This document shows positions 1 through 8,983 of a stretch of DNA of 64,000 nucleotides, piece after piece. The stretch lies in assembly GCA_019694165.1 (NCBI GenBank), contig JAIBCL010000015.1:106160-170159 (forward strand), given 5' to 3'. Origin of the DNA: Verrucomicrobiaceae bacterium (GTDB taxonomy: Bacteria > Verrucomicrobiota > Verrucomicrobiia > Verrucomicrobiales > Verrucomicrobiaceae). A program made the translations under genes and the position numbers. Position 1 is the first letter of the stretch; each line of letters begins with the position of its first letter. The notes beneath the pieces are model-generated. The model was not told where the DNA came from. It made no database searches and saw only the letters and a list, made by a program, of their open reading frames with translations.

Positions 1-2
1 CC

Positions 3-494
3 TGGGGCAGGGTGAATGAGTCGAGCGAAGCAGCCAAGGCGAGCATCGAGAAGTTCAGGAAGGCCTACACAACCGCGCCGCTCTGGGCCTTCAACGCAAA
101 GTCGGGCGAGGAGACCTTCAAGCAAGTGTGCGCGGTTTGCCATGCGATGGGCGGCGTCGGCGGCAACCTGGGACCCGATCTCGCCGGCTCGTGGCGCAAT
201 GGGCTCGATTACTTTTTGGAGAACATCATCGATCCAAATGCCGTCGTAGGTGACAACTTCCAGCTCCAGGTGCTGACGAAGAAAGACGGCAGCGTGGTGT
301 CGGGCTTGATCGAGCAGGAAAGCGATACCGCCATCACGGTCCGCACCGTCACGGAGTCCGTCATCGTCTCCAAAGCCGACTTGAAGGAGCGCAACAAGCT
401 CGCCGCATCGTTGATGCCGCCGGGAATGCTCGAAGCGATGCCGGAGCGGAAGGCCATCGAACTGCTGAAGTATCTCCTGAGCAAGCGAGAGTGA
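3..494 (+). CDS. C-terminal haem-binding domain of a PVC-type secreted dehydrogenase/haem protein (5' truncated)
   Basis: The reading frame is open to the first base of the window, so the start lies upstream; the first possible in-window start is a GTG at 12. A single c-type haem attachment motif, CAVCH, lies near nucleotide 130, followed by GxxGPDL and a PxxxVGDNF stretch. This arrangement is typical of the putative haem-binding domain found at the C-terminus of large secreted planctomycete/verrucomicrobial proteins that often carry a membrane-bound dehydrogenase or beta-propeller N-terminal part. Haem would be attached in the periplasm and probably serves electron transfer during sugar oxidation (inference). 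The next gene downstream also encodes a haem-motif protein. The N-terminal domains cannot be seen. Confidence 0.8.
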   Translation, partial: WGRVNESSEAAKASIEKFRKAYTTAPLWAFNAKSGEETFKQVCAVCHAMGGVGGNLGPDLAGSWRNGLDYFLENIIDPNAVVGDNFQLQVLTKKDGSVVSGLIEQESDTAITVRTVTESVIVSKADLKERNKLAASLMPPGMLEAMPERKAIELLKYLLSKRE

Positions 495-544
495 TTGCAA
501 GAGTTCGCGCGCAGGCAATGAACGCGGGCCTGCGCAGCGGGTAG

Positions 545-666
545 GGCTGGCTGTCTCCAGCCAGCCGGCGCTTGTGCAGACAATGAAAAGCGAATGAGCA
601 GGGAGTCTCCCGCTCATTCGCATTCATTGGCTCGTCACGCTCGCGGCGCATGGAGGACCATGCGCC
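545..666. repeat. Cluster of three intergenic hairpins
   Basis: The roughly 300 bp between the haem protein and the DUF1549/DUF1553 gene contains three consecutive inverted repeats. The first has 8-bp arms GGCTGGCT/AGCCAGCC (545-552 and 559-566). The second has 10-bp arms GCGAATGAGC/GCTCATTCGC (590-599 and 612-621). The third has 9-bp arms GGCGCATGG/CCATGCGCC (645-653 and 658-666). None is followed by a T-tract, so a simple intrinsic terminator is not supported. They resemble dispersed REP-like intergenic sequence, but genome copies cannot be counted here. I see nothing else in 495-791. Confidence 0.6.
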
Positions 667-791
667 CTACCAAAGTGCGGAGTGACGGCCAAAAGACCAG
701 CTTCTGCTGCCATGCGCTGCATCGAGCACGGCGAAGTGAAACCAGCGGCAAAACCGGGGCGTTTCGGCCCGTAGGTTTCGTCGCTCGTTTG

Positions 792-3404
792 ATGAAACCC
801 TCCATCGCCACTTTTCTAGGCTTGCTCGCCGGCTCCGCGTTCGGAGGTGAGGCTGCGCTCACGTTTGAAAAGGATGTGCGTCCGATCGTGAAGACGCACT
901 GCACGCATTGCCATGGCGAGGAGGAGAAGATCGCCGGCGGAGTTGATTTGAGGCTGAGGCGTTTCATGGACAAGGCGCTCGACGACGGTGCGCATGTGGT
1001 CGAAGCGGGGCAGCCGGAGAAGAGCGCGATCGTGCAGATCATCCGTCGTGGTGAGATGCCGAAAAAAGGCAAAAAGCTTACCGATGAAGAGCTGGCGGTG
1101 ATCGAGAAATGGATCACGCAAGGCGCGAAGACTTTGAAAACCGAGCCGCTGACGCTCGCGCCGGGGCCGATGATCTCGGATGAGGATCGTGAGTTCTGGG
1201 CCTTCCAGCCGGTGAAGCGTCCGACAGTGCCGACCGATGTGGATTTGAAAAAGGTGCGCACACCGGTCGATGCCTTTGTGCTGAAATCGATGAGCGGAAA
1301 AGGGCTGACTTTTGCTCCGGAGGCGGATCGTCGCACTCTGATCCGCCGCGTGACGCTCGATCTCACGGGCCTGCTGCCTTCGCCCGAAGATGTGGAGGCA
1401 TTTGTCGCCGACCCTTCGCCGCTGGCTTACGAGAATCTTGTGGAGCGGTTGCTGGCCTCGAAGTCGTATGGCGAGCGCTGGGCGCGGCATTGGCTCGATG
1501 TCGTGGGCTATGCCGACTCAAACGGCTTCTCGGAGGCCGACTCGGTGCGGCCTCATGCGTGGCGCTACCGCGACTACGTGATCCGCTCAATGAATGCGGA
1601 CAAACCGTGGAGCGAGTTCATCCAGGAACAGCTCGCGGGTGATGAACTGGCCGGCGCGACTCATGCCGACACGCAGCAGGCGGTGCTCGACCCGAAGCGG
1701 CGCGACGATCTCGTGGCCACCGCGTTTCTGCGCATGGCTCCCGATGGCACGGGCGACACCGTGGACGATCCGAAGCTCGCGAAGAACCAGGTCATCGCCG
1801 AGCAACTCAAGATCACGACCTCGTCGCTCATGGGGCTCACCGTGGCGTGTGCGCAGTGTCACGATCATCGCTACGATCCGATCCCGCAGGCCGACTACTA
1901 CCGGCTGCGCGCGATTTTTGATCCTGCCTTCAACTGGGAGGCGTGGCGCGCGCCGTCGCAGCGGCTTTACTCGCTGTATTCGCCCGAGGAGCGCGCGAAA
2001 GCGAATGAGATCGAAAAGCAGGCGGGAGACATCAATCGTGCCGCGCAGGCGATGAGCAAAAAATTCCTCGACGAAATCTTCGAGGTGGAAATCAAGAAAG
2101 TGCCGCAAGCCGAGCAGGCTGCTTTCCGCGTTGCGCGTGACACGCCGGTGGCCAAGCAGACGCCCGAGCAGAAGGCGCTCATCAAGAAATATCCCTCCGC
2201 GCTTGCGACCTACTCGCTCGATCTCTACGACAAGAAAAAGCAGGATCTGGTGGACGCCAAGGTGGCCGAGGCGACCAAGCTTCGCGCGACGAAGCCCGTC
2301 GAGGGATTCTTGATGGCGCTGACTGAAGTCAAAGGACAGGTGCCGGTGACGAAGCTTTTCAATCGAGGTGATCACGACCAACCCAAGCAGGTCGTCACAC
2401 CCGGCGAGCTGAGCATCCTTGCGAAGCCGGCGATCGAGCCGTTCAAACCTGCCGCCGTCAGCACTGGTTCCACGGGCCGCCGTCTCGCCTATGCGCAGTG
2501 GCTCACGAGCGGGCAGCATCCGCTCGTCTCGCGCGTGCTGGTGAATCGCTTCTGGCTGAACCACATGGGCCGCGGCATCGTGAACACGCCCGGTGAGTTC
2601 GGAAGGCAGGGCGAGCGCCCGACGCACCCCGAACTGCTCGACTGGCTGGCGGATGAATTTGTCAAAGGCGGCTGGAAACTGAAGCCGCTGCACCGGCTGA
2701 TCCTGCTGAGCAACGCTTACCGTCAGTCATCCGTGAATGACGCCTCGCTGCGCAGCGATCCCGACAACAAGCTCTACGCCCGCTTCAAGATGAAGCGTCT
2801 CGATGCCGAGACGCTGCGCGATTCGATGCTCGCGGTCACGGGTTCGCTCGTGCAGGCAAGCTACGGCCCGCCGAGCGGCATCGGCCGTGATCCCTCCGGC
2901 CGCGTGATCACCGGCATCGACAAAGGCACCATCACCACGCACAAGGTCGATCCAGCCGGCGCGGATGATTTCCGCCGCTCGATCTACATCCAGGTGCGCC
3001 GCACACAGCCCGTCACGGTGCTCGACACTTTCGATGCGCCTTCGATGGTGCCGAACTGCGAGATGCGCGCCCAGACGACAGTCGCGCCGCAGTCGCTGCT
3101 GCTGATGAACGACAGCTTCATTTTGGACAACGCCCGCCGTCTCGCCGACCGCCTGCAAAACGAAGCGCCCGATGATCGTCGCAAACAGCTCCAGCGCGCA
3201 TGGAGTCTTCTCTTCGGCAAACCCGCCACCGAAGCCGACCTCACCCGCAGCCTTGCGTATCTCGACGAGCAGACCAAGTCGCTCACGCAATACCACCACG
3301 ACATCCAGCACGCCAAAGGCGTGGTGCCGAACCCGCCGCAAGAGGCGATGGCCAGTTTGTGCCAGATTTTGTACAGCTCGAACCGGTTTCTTTATGTGGA
3401 GTGA
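792..3404 (+). CDS. Secreted DUF1549/DUF1553 protein with cytochrome-type N-terminal domain (PSCyt1 family)
   Basis: An 870-aa protein starting at the ATG that gives a clean signal peptide (MKPSIATFLGLLAGSAFG); the frame extends further upstream, but that part looks non-coding and covers the hairpin cluster. A cytochrome-like domain with CTHCH lies at about residues 37-41. DUF1549 follows, with a second CxxCH (CAQCHDHRYDPI) near residue 355. DUF1553 forms the C-terminal half (VLVNRFWLNHMGRGIV, HPELLDWLADEF, QSLLLMNDSF). The family is greatly expanded in Planctomycetes and Verrucomicrobia, is secreted, and is usually paired with a DUF1501 protein. The biochemical role is not established; carbohydrate-linked redox work is often suggested. 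No DUF1501 partner is adjacent here; the one in this window lies at 37-39 kb. Confidence 0.9.
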   Translation: MKPSIATFLGLLAGSAFGGEAALTFEKDVRPIVKTHCTHCHGEEEKIAGGVDLRLRRFMDKALDDGAHVVEAGQPEKSAIVQIIRRGEMPKKGKKLTDEELAVIEKWITQGAKTLKTEPLTLAPGPMISDEDREFWAFQPVKRPTVPTDVDLKKVRTPVDAFVLKSMSGKGLTFAPEADRRTLIRRVTLDLTGLLPSPEDVEAFVADPSPLAYENLVERLLASKSYGERWARHWLDVVGYADSNGFSEADSVRPHAWRYRDYVIRSMNADKPWSEFIQEQLAGDELAGATHADTQQAVLDPKRRDDLVATAFLRMAPDGTGDTVDDPKLAKNQVIAEQLKITTSSLMGLTVACAQCHDHRYDPIPQADYYRLRAIFDPAFNWEAWRAPSQRLYSLYSPEERAKANEIEKQAGDINRAAQAMSKKFLDEIFEVEIKKVPQAEQAAFRVARDTPVAKQTPEQKALIKKYPSALATYSLDLYDKKKQDLVDAKVAEATKLRATKPVEGFLMALTEVKGQVPVTKLFNRGDHDQPKQVVTPGELSILAKPAIEPFKPAAVSTGSTGRRLAYAQWLTSGQHPLVSRVLVNRFWLNHMGRGIVNTPGEFGRQGERPTHPELLDWLADEFVKGGWKLKPLHRLILLSNAYRQSSVNDASLRSDPDNKLYARFKMKRLDAETLRDSMLAVTGSLVQASYGPPSGIGRDPSGRVITGIDKGTITTHKVDPAGADDFRRSIYIQVRRTQPVTVLDTFDAPSMVPNCEMRAQTTVAPQSLLLMNDSFILDNARRLADRLQNEAPDDRRKQLQRAWSLLFGKPATEADLTRSLAYLDEQTKSLTQYHHDIQHAKGVVPNPPQEAMASLCQILYSSNRFLYVE

Positions 3405-3442
3405 GGCGCACGGGGATCCAGTGCCGAACCTCGACTGCAGCT

Positions 3443-4336
3443 TCACCACCACCATCTCCCAAAAATTCCGCATGGCAGCACGAGCTTGCCGACGGTGATG
3501 GGGAGGCCGACTTCGCCGGTGGCCATGTAACCGCCGCGATCCGAGAGCAGGCGTGACATGACATTGGCCAGCGCGGTGGGCGAGAGGCCGGTGGTGTAGG
3601 CGTTGACGAGGAAAAGCAGCGGCTGGTCGGAGATGAGTTTCTTGCAGTCGGCGAGCAGCGGCCAGAGGTGATCGTCGAGCTTCCACACCTCGCCGCTGGC
3701 TCCGTGACCGTAACTGGGCGGGTCCATGATGATGGCGTCGTACTTTTTCTCGCGGCGAATCTCGCGGCGCACAAAAGCATGGCAGTCCTCGACGATGTAG
3801 CGGACCGGCGCTTCAGCGAGGCCGGAGAGCCGGGCGTTGTCTTTGCACCACTCGACCATGCCCTTCGCGGCATCGACGTGGCACACGCTGGCTCCCGCCG
3901 CAGCAGCGGCGACGGTGGCCGCGCCGGTGTAGCCGAAGAGATTGAGCACCGAGATCTCGCGACCTTTGTTTTTCGCGGCGCGGATCAGCTCGCTGCACCA
4001 GTCCCAGTTCACGGCTTGCTCGGGAAAGAGGCCGGTGTGCTTGAAGCCGGTGGGCGCGACTTTGAAGGTGAGGTTCCGGTACTTAACCGTCCACGATTCC
4101 GGCAAGCGTTTGCGATAGTCCCATTTGCCGCCGCCTTTGCTGCTGCGGTGATACCATGCGTCCCAGTTCGTCCATTCCCGGCCTGCGCGCGGCCAGATGA
4201 TCTGCGGATCCGGGCGCGAGAGGACAAAGTCGCCCCAGCGCTCGAGCTTCATGCCGTCGCCTGCGTCGAGCAGTTCGTAGTCCTTCCATTCGCTGGCGAG
4301 GAGTGCGTTTGAGGTGGAATGGGCGGAGGCGGACAT
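3443..4336 (-). CDS. Class I SAM-dependent RNA methyltransferase (RlmI/RlmK-like)
   Basis: A 297-aa protein with the SAM-binding motif I LNLFGYTGAA at about residues 150-159, a following acidic strand (CHVDAAKGMV), and the catalytic-type motif MDPPSYG near residue 210. This matches the Methyltrans_SAM family that includes the 23S rRNA m5C/m7G methyltransferases RlmI and RlmKL. The N-terminal PUA-like part is abbreviated, so the exact target base is unknown. It is the last gene of a three-gene minus-strand run after two permease genes, separated from them by a long inverted repeat. It is convergent with the DUF1549/DUF1553 gene, 38 bp away. The protein ends in Phe-Gly-Arg-Trp-Trp-Trp, an unusual aromatic tail. 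Confidence 0.85.
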   Translation of the reverse strand: MSASAHSTSNALLASEWKDYELLDAGDGMKLERWGDFVLSRPDPQIIWPRAGREWTNWDAWYHRSSKGGGKWDYRKRLPESWTVKYRNLTFKVAPTGFKHTGLFPEQAVNWDWCSELIRAAKNKGREISVLNLFGYTGAATVAAAAAGASVCHVDAAKGMVEWCKDNARLSGLAEAPVRYIVEDCHAFVRREIRREKKYDAIIMDPPSYGHGASGEVWKLDDHLWPLLADCKKLISDQPLLFLVNAYTTGLSPTALANVMSRLLSDRGGYMATGEVGLPITVGKLVLPCGIFGRWWW

Positions 4337-4350
4337 GGGCGGGATTCAAT

Positions 4351-4451
4351 TGGCCGAAAGAAACGAAACAACCAAAAGAGCGGAGCATTCAGTCGTGCGG
4401 CTGCCATTCCGATTGAGTTTCATTTTTTGATTCTTTCGTTTCTTTCGGCCA
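4351..4451. repeat. Intercistronic inverted repeat, copy A
   Basis: Perfect 18-bp arms (4351-4368 and 4434-4451, TGGCCGAAAGAAACGAAA and its complement) are separated by 65 bp. On the minus strand the structure begins two bases after the stop codon of the downstream permease gene and ends just before the methyltransferase gene. A related copy lies after the upstream permease gene. No T-run follows on the transcribed side, so RNA processing, mRNA stabilisation or a mobile repeat are as likely as termination. The 5' arm could also encode the start of a tiny peptide, Met-Ala-Glu-Arg-Asn-Glu-Arg-Ile-Lys-Lys, ending at a TGA. Confidence 0.75.
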
Positions 4452-4453
4452 TC

Positions 4454-5779
4454 CTAGTCGCGGAGCGCCACCGCAGGATCAACTCGCGCGGCGAAGTACG
4501 CCGGAACGAGCGCCGCGAGCAGACAGAGCACGACGGCAACGGCGCAGATGGAAAGGAGGTCGCTCCAGTTTGTGTGCGCCGGGATGCTGGAGAGGAAGTA
4601 GATGTCGGAAGGAAAGAAATCGCGGCCCGTGGCATCGGCGATCCGTTGGCGGAGATCGTTGCGGTAGTGCAGCACCGCGAATCCGCCGATGATGCCGAGC
4701 ATGCAGCCGAGGATGGCGACAATGGCGGCCTGCGACAAAAAGATGCCCATGATCTGCCCGGCGCGCGAACCCAGGGCGGTGAGGATGCCGATCTCACGGC
4801 GCTTCTGCACGGTGACGGTAATGGTGGTGTTCATCACGCACGTCGCGGCCACGATCATGACGAAGAGCAGCAGAAACCACATGAGCGACTGCTGGTTCTC
4901 GACGTTTTGGAGCATGAAGTTGTGCTGGTGCATCCAGGTGCTCACGCTCCAGTCGAGCGGCAGCTTGTCCGAGTTCATCAGCACTTCGGCGATCTCCGGC
5001 GCGCTATCAGGATCACCAAGTTCCACATCGATGGCGGACACGCCGTCATCGAGGAGAAACAGCTCCTGGCCGATGTTCATCGGCACATAGCCGCGCAGAC
5101 CGGCGGTGTCGGTGCGCAGGATGCCGACGAGCTTGAGTTCGGATCCGGTGGGTATCACGCCATCGAGCGCGGCGGCGCGTTTGCTTTCGTCCGGCTCGTT
5201 GTCGTTGGCCCGCACTTCGCGCACGAGCTTGTTGAGGCTCTCGGCGGCGTTGACGAGGATGGTGTCGCCGAGCTTCGCGCCGAGCTTTTCCACCTGCTTC
5301 TCCGGCAGCACGATGTTGTCGCCATCCAGATCGAACTCGCCGCTTTTCAGGTGTTTCGAGAGCTTCTTGATCAAGGCGTTGTCATCCGCCGCCTGCAATC
5401 CGAGAACCTCGATGCCCTCGGCTTTCTTTCCGTGCTCGGCGACGATCATCCCGCGCGAGATGGGCTGCGCCGAGGTCACGCCGGGCACCTGACGTACCGC
5501 GGGCAGCACGTCGCGCCAGTTCGACCGGGCCATGGGCGGCGCATTGGGATCGACCGGTCCCGAAGGCTTCGGCTCCTGCGTCAGGATGATGTGAGGCTCA
5601 AAGCCAATGAGCATCTTCTTGTACTCGACCTGCCAGCCCTTGAACACCGACATCACCACGACCAGCACGCCGACACCGAGCATCACTCCGAGCACGGAGA
5701 TGAGTGTGATGATCGATACGAACGAGCGCTTCGGTCGCAGGTAGCGGAGGGCAAGGAAGAGTGGAGCGCTGCGCATCAT
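4454..5779 (-). CDS. LolC/LolE-like ABC transporter permease (FtsX/MacB family), second of a tandem pair
   Basis: A 441-aa inner-membrane protein starting at a double ATG that gives MMRSAPLFLALRYLRPKR, the typical start of LolC/E permeases. It has one N-terminal membrane helix (about residues 22-46), a large periplasmic domain, and three C-terminal helices carrying the FtsX core with CVMNTTITVTVQKRREIGILTALG. LolCE proteins extract lipoproteins from the inner membrane using the LolD ATPase. The upstream gene is a paralogue with near-identical N-terminal and FtsX motifs, so the two could form a heterodimer. No LolD-type ATPase is encoded next to them. The gene is separated from its neighbours by copies of one inverted repeat. 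Confidence 0.85.
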   Translation of the reverse strand: MMRSAPLFLALRYLRPKRSFVSIITLISVLGVMLGVGVLVVVMSVFKGWQVEYKKMLIGFEPHIILTQEPKPSGPVDPNAPPMARSNWRDVLPAVRQVPGVTSAQPISRGMIVAEHGKKAEGIEVLGLQAADDNALIKKLSKHLKSGEFDLDGDNIVLPEKQVEKLGAKLGDTILVNAAESLNKLVREVRANDNEPDESKRAAALDGVIPTGSELKLVGILRTDTAGLRGYVPMNIGQELFLLDDGVSAIDVELGDPDSAPEIAEVLMNSDKLPLDWSVSTWMHQHNFMLQNVENQQSLMWFLLLFVMIVAATCVMNTTITVTVQKRREIGILTALGSRAGQIMGIFLSQAAIVAILGCMLGIIGGFAVLHYRNDLRQRIADATGRDFFPSDIYFLSSIPAHTNWSDLLSICAVAVVLCLLAALVPAYFAARVDPAVALRD

Positions 5780-5803
5780 TGGCGGCACATGAAGCGGGTT
5801 GGA

Positions 5804-5887
5804 TGGCCGAAGGAAACGAAAAGAGGAAAAGAAGCGATGCTGCAATACAGCTCCTCACATTTTTTCCTTCTTTCGTTTCTTTCGGCC
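5804..5887. repeat. Intercistronic inverted repeat, copy B
   Basis: This is a shorter relative of the 4351-4451 element. The arms at about 5804-5821 and 5870-5887 share GGCCGAA(A/G)GAAACGAAA and its complement with one mismatch, and extra pairing of GGAAAA with TTTTCC continues the stem. It lies eight bases past the stop codon of the first permease gene and before the start of the second. Position and arm sequence match copy A, while the loop sequences differ. That pattern is expected of a conserved structured RNA or a mobile palindrome. Confidence 0.75.
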
Positions 5888-5895
5888 TTCATGAT

Positions 5896-7194
5896 TCAGT
5901 CTCTGAGCGCCTCCGCCGGATCGAGTTGTGATGCGAAGAACGCCGGCACGACGGCGGCGATCAGGCTGAGCGCGATGGACACGCAGCAGGTGAAAACGAC
6001 ATCCCTCGGCTCCACATGCGCCGGAATCGTGGCCAGGAACACGCCGTCCACCGCATGAACCTCGCCGCCACCGACCATCGAGATCAGGGATCGGATGTCA
6101 TTGCGGAATGCGAGCACGAGGAAGCTGCCGATCAGGCCGAGCATGGTACCGAGCACGCCGACAATCGCGGCCTGCAGCACGAAGATGGAGACGACCATGC
6201 CCGGCCGCGCGCCGATGGCCGTGAGCACGCCGATCTCGCGCCGTTTCTGCGTGGTGACGGTGATCGTTGTGTTCATCACCGAGAAGGCGGCCACAGCGGC
6301 GATGATGAGCAGCACGAGCTGCATCATCACCTGCTCATTCTCCATCGCAGCCAGCCGCGCCTCGCCGGCATCCAGCCAGAGATGCGTTTTCCAATCGGCT
6401 GGAACCGCGCCCGTCTTCTTCACTTTTTCCGCAAAGGCGGCGGCAGAGCGAGGCTCGTTCAACTCGACGGCCACACCGCTGACTCCGGCATCAAGGCGGA
6501 AGATATTTTGTCCGGTCGCCAGCGATGCGTAGCTGTACTTCGTGGCGATCTCGTCGCGGACAATGCCAGAAACGCGCAGCTTCAGCGGCTCGAGTTTGAT
6601 CTGTTTCAGCGCCTGTTTCTTCTTCGCTTCCTCGCGCTCATCAACGGCGGCCCGATAGCGATGCGCGATGTCGATCACGGCGTCCGACGGATACACATTC
6701 ACCTCGTCGCCGATTCCGATCGAGAGATCGGCCGCCGTGTACTCGCTGATCACGAGCGTCCCCTCGGGAAGGTCGAGCGTGCCCTCAAGGAGCTGTGGCT
6801 TCAGCTTGTCGAGCCGCGGACGCGCTTCGTCGGGCTTGAACCCGAAGAGCGGCGCGTCGGTCTGATACTCCGCGTGTTCGATCAGGATGCCGCCGCCCGC
6901 GAACGGCGTCGCCGAGAGCACTCCCGGCTGCGAGCGGGCCACGGCGACAAGCTTCTGCCAGTCAGGCGGCGGTGCTTTGTCGTTCTTCTCGCCCGCCACA
7001 AACATCACATGCGGCTCCACGGCGATCAGCGTGTTCCGAAAATCCACCTCGAATCCCTGCATCACCGACCGCACCACGATCATCATCAGCACCCCCACCG
7101 CGATGCCAAGGATCGAGATGATCGTAATCACCGACACAAACGTCCGCTTCGGCCGCAGATAACGGAGCGCGAGGAAGAGGGTGGCGGAGTTCAT
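5896..7194 (-). CDS. LolC/LolE-like ABC transporter permease (FtsX/MacB family), first of a tandem pair
   Basis: A 432-aa protein opening MNSATLFLALRYLRPKR with a membrane helix at about residues 21-45. A large periplasmic region follows, then a C-terminal FtsX domain with SVMNTTITVTTQKRREIGVLTAIG and three predicted helices. The gene ends in the Asp-Pro-Ala-Glu-Ala-Leu-Arg-Asp tail typical of the family; the downstream paralogue ends in the near-identical DPAVALRD. It is first in the presumed operon of permease, permease and RNA methyltransferase. The 238-bp region upstream separates it from the divergent gpmI gene and should hold promoters for both directions, although no convincing -35/-10 pair was recognised. 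Lipoprotein sorting is the likely role, but other FtsX-type exporters are possible. Confidence 0.85.
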   Translation of the reverse strand: MNSATLFLALRYLRPKRTFVSVITIISILGIAVGVLMMIVVRSVMQGFEVDFRNTLIAVEPHVMFVAGEKNDKAPPPDWQKLVAVARSQPGVLSATPFAGGGILIEHAEYQTDAPLFGFKPDEARPRLDKLKPQLLEGTLDLPEGTLVISEYTAADLSIGIGDEVNVYPSDAVIDIAHRYRAAVDEREEAKKKQALKQIKLEPLKLRVSGIVRDEIATKYSYASLATGQNIFRLDAGVSGVAVELNEPRSAAAFAEKVKKTGAVPADWKTHLWLDAGEARLAAMENEQVMMQLVLLIIAAVAAFSVMNTTITVTTQKRREIGVLTAIGARPGMVVSIFVLQAAIVGVLGTMLGLIGSFLVLAFRNDIRSLISMVGGGEVHAVDGVFLATIPAHVEPRDVVFTCCVSIALSLIAAVVPAFFASQLDPAEALRD

Positions 7195-7432
7195 GTGGCA
7201 GGCGGCAGATCTGTCGGGGGCTGGATTGGAAAAGCGGGGCGGTCAGGCTGGCGAGATCGAACCATGACCGGACCATGCTTCCGCCCGGCAGAAATTCAAA
7301 GCCCTGCCGGGAAACGGAAACGCATGCAGCCAGACTGGACGGAGCATCTGGGAGACATGCCGGCAGCGGCGCTCTGCGTCAAACCATCATCTTCCGCATT
7401 GACGGCCTCCCGCCGGTCGTGCAATTCCACTC

Positions 7433-8983
7433 ATGGCAAAAAAACCTGTTGTTCTCATCATCCGCGACGGCTGGGGCATCAATCCCGGCGGCAGGGCGAA
7501 GGCCGTCGAAAACGGCGATGCAACGCTGCTCGCGCGCACGCCCTTCCACGATCACCTCTACGCGACGTATCCGCGCGGCACCGTGAGTGCGAGCGGTGAA
7601 GATGTGGGCCTTCCCGAAGGGCAAATGGGCAACAGCGAAGTGGGCCATCTCAACCTCGGCGCGGGCCGCATCGTCTATCAGGACCTGACGCGCATCAACA
7701 AGGCCATCCGTGACGGTGACCTGACGCGGAATCCGGTGTTGCAGGAGGCATTCGCGAAGGCCAAAGGCAAACGTCTTCATTTCCTCGGCCTCGTCAGCGA
7801 CGGCGGCGTGCATTCACATCAGGATCATCTCGTTGCGTTCTGCGATGAGGCGAAGGCGGCGGGAGTGGGCGACATCATGGTCCACGCCATCACCGACGGA
7901 CGCGACACCTCGCCAACCGGTGGCGCGGCGTATCTCGCGAAGCTCGAGGCAGACCTCGCGCGGAGCGGCGCGAAGATCGCGACGGTGATCGGCCGCTACT
8001 TTGCGATGGACCGCGACAAGCGCTGGGAGCGCAACAAGCTCGCATGGGACGCCATCGTGCTCGGCCGCGGAGACGTGCGCACCGACACGCCGTCCGCTGC
8101 CGCGAAGGCGGCCTACGCGGAGGAGCCGCGCGGGGATGAATTCCTCCCGCCGATGATTTTCTCCCACGCCAGCGAGCAGCGCATCCGGGACGGCGACGTG
8201 ATCCTGTGGTTCAATTTCCGCGCCGACCGCGCGCGCCAGCTCAGCGAGGCGTTTTTGAAAAGCGGCTTCAACGGCTTCGACCGCGAAGTCACGCCGAAGA
8301 CCGGCTACTACACGCTCACCGAATACGACGTGACGTACTACGATCTGGGCTGCCGTGTCGTCTTCGCGCCTGAGAGCATGAGCAACTTGCTCGGCCAGGT
8401 CGTCGCCGCAGCCGGCCTCAAGCAGCTCCGCGCCGCCGAGACGGAGAAATACCCGCACGTCACCTTCTTCTTCAACGGCGGCATCGAGGAGCCGAATCCC
8501 GGCGAGGACCGCTACCTTGCCGTCAGCCCGAAGGAAGTGCCCACCTACGACAAGAAGCCGCAGATGAGCGCGCCCGATCTCACCTTCGAGGTGCTGCGCC
8601 GGCTCGAACACTACGATCTCGTCATCATGAACTACGCGAATCCCGACATGGTCGGCCACACCGGCGTGGTCGAGGCCGGCATCCACGCGTGCGAGACCAT
8701 CGACCTCGGTGTGCGGCTGATCGTGGAAAAAGTTCTCGAACTCGGTGGCAGGCTCTTCATCACCGCCGACCACGGCAACTGTGAACTCATGCGCAATCCC
8801 GACGGCAGTCCGAACACCGCGCACACCACCAATCTCGTCCATGGCATCTACGTCGCTGCGGATTCAGGAAGCTATTCCGTGCGGAACGGCATTCTCGCCG
8901 ACATCGCGCCGACACTCCTCGACATGCTCGGCATGAAGCAGCCGGCGGAGATGACGGGGAAGAGCCTGCTGGCCAAGAAGTGA
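7433..8983 (+). CDS. gpmI: 2,3-bisphosphoglycerate-independent phosphoglycerate mutase
   Basis: A 516-aa cytoplasmic glycolytic enzyme interconverting 3- and 2-phosphoglycerate with two divalent metal ions (usually Mn). The metal-site aspartate lies in VLIIRDGWG (residue 12), and the phospho-acceptor serine is Ser68 in GNSEVGHLN. Further conserved motifs are TDGRDTSP, FNFRADRARQ, NYANPDMVGHTG and ADHGNCE near the C-terminus. Length matches the family (about 510 aa). The motif set separates it from the archaeal apgM type. The stop codon overlaps the GTG start of the next gene by four bases, indicating translational coupling. Confidence 0.97.
   Translation: MAKKPVVLIIRDGWGINPGGRAKAVENGDATLLARTPFHDHLYATYPRGTVSASGEDVGLPEGQMGNSEVGHLNLGAGRIVYQDLTRINKAIRDGDLTRNPVLQEAFAKAKGKRLHFLGLVSDGGVHSHQDHLVAFCDEAKAAGVGDIMVHAITDGRDTSPTGGAAYLAKLEADLARSGAKIATVIGRYFAMDRDKRWERNKLAWDAIVLGRGDVRTDTPSAAAKAAYAEEPRGDEFLPPMIFSHASEQRIRDGDVILWFNFRADRARQLSEAFLKSGFNGFDREVTPKTGYYTLTEYDVTYYDLGCRVVFAPESMSNLLGQVVAAAGLKQLRAAETEKYPHVTFFFNGGIEEPNPGEDRYLAVSPKEVPTYDKKPQMSAPDLTFEVLRRLEHYDLVIMNYANPDMVGHTGVVEAGIHACETIDLGVRLIVEKVLELGGRLFITADHGNCELMRNPDGSPNTAHTTNLVHGIYVAADSGSYSVRNGILADIAPTLLDMLGMKQPAEMTGKSLLAKK

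Noticed and set aside
4319..7599. Long plus-strand open frames opposite the two permease genes
   Set aside because: The permease proteins have clear membrane helices and FtsX motifs. The opposite frames are His/Arg-rich without features.
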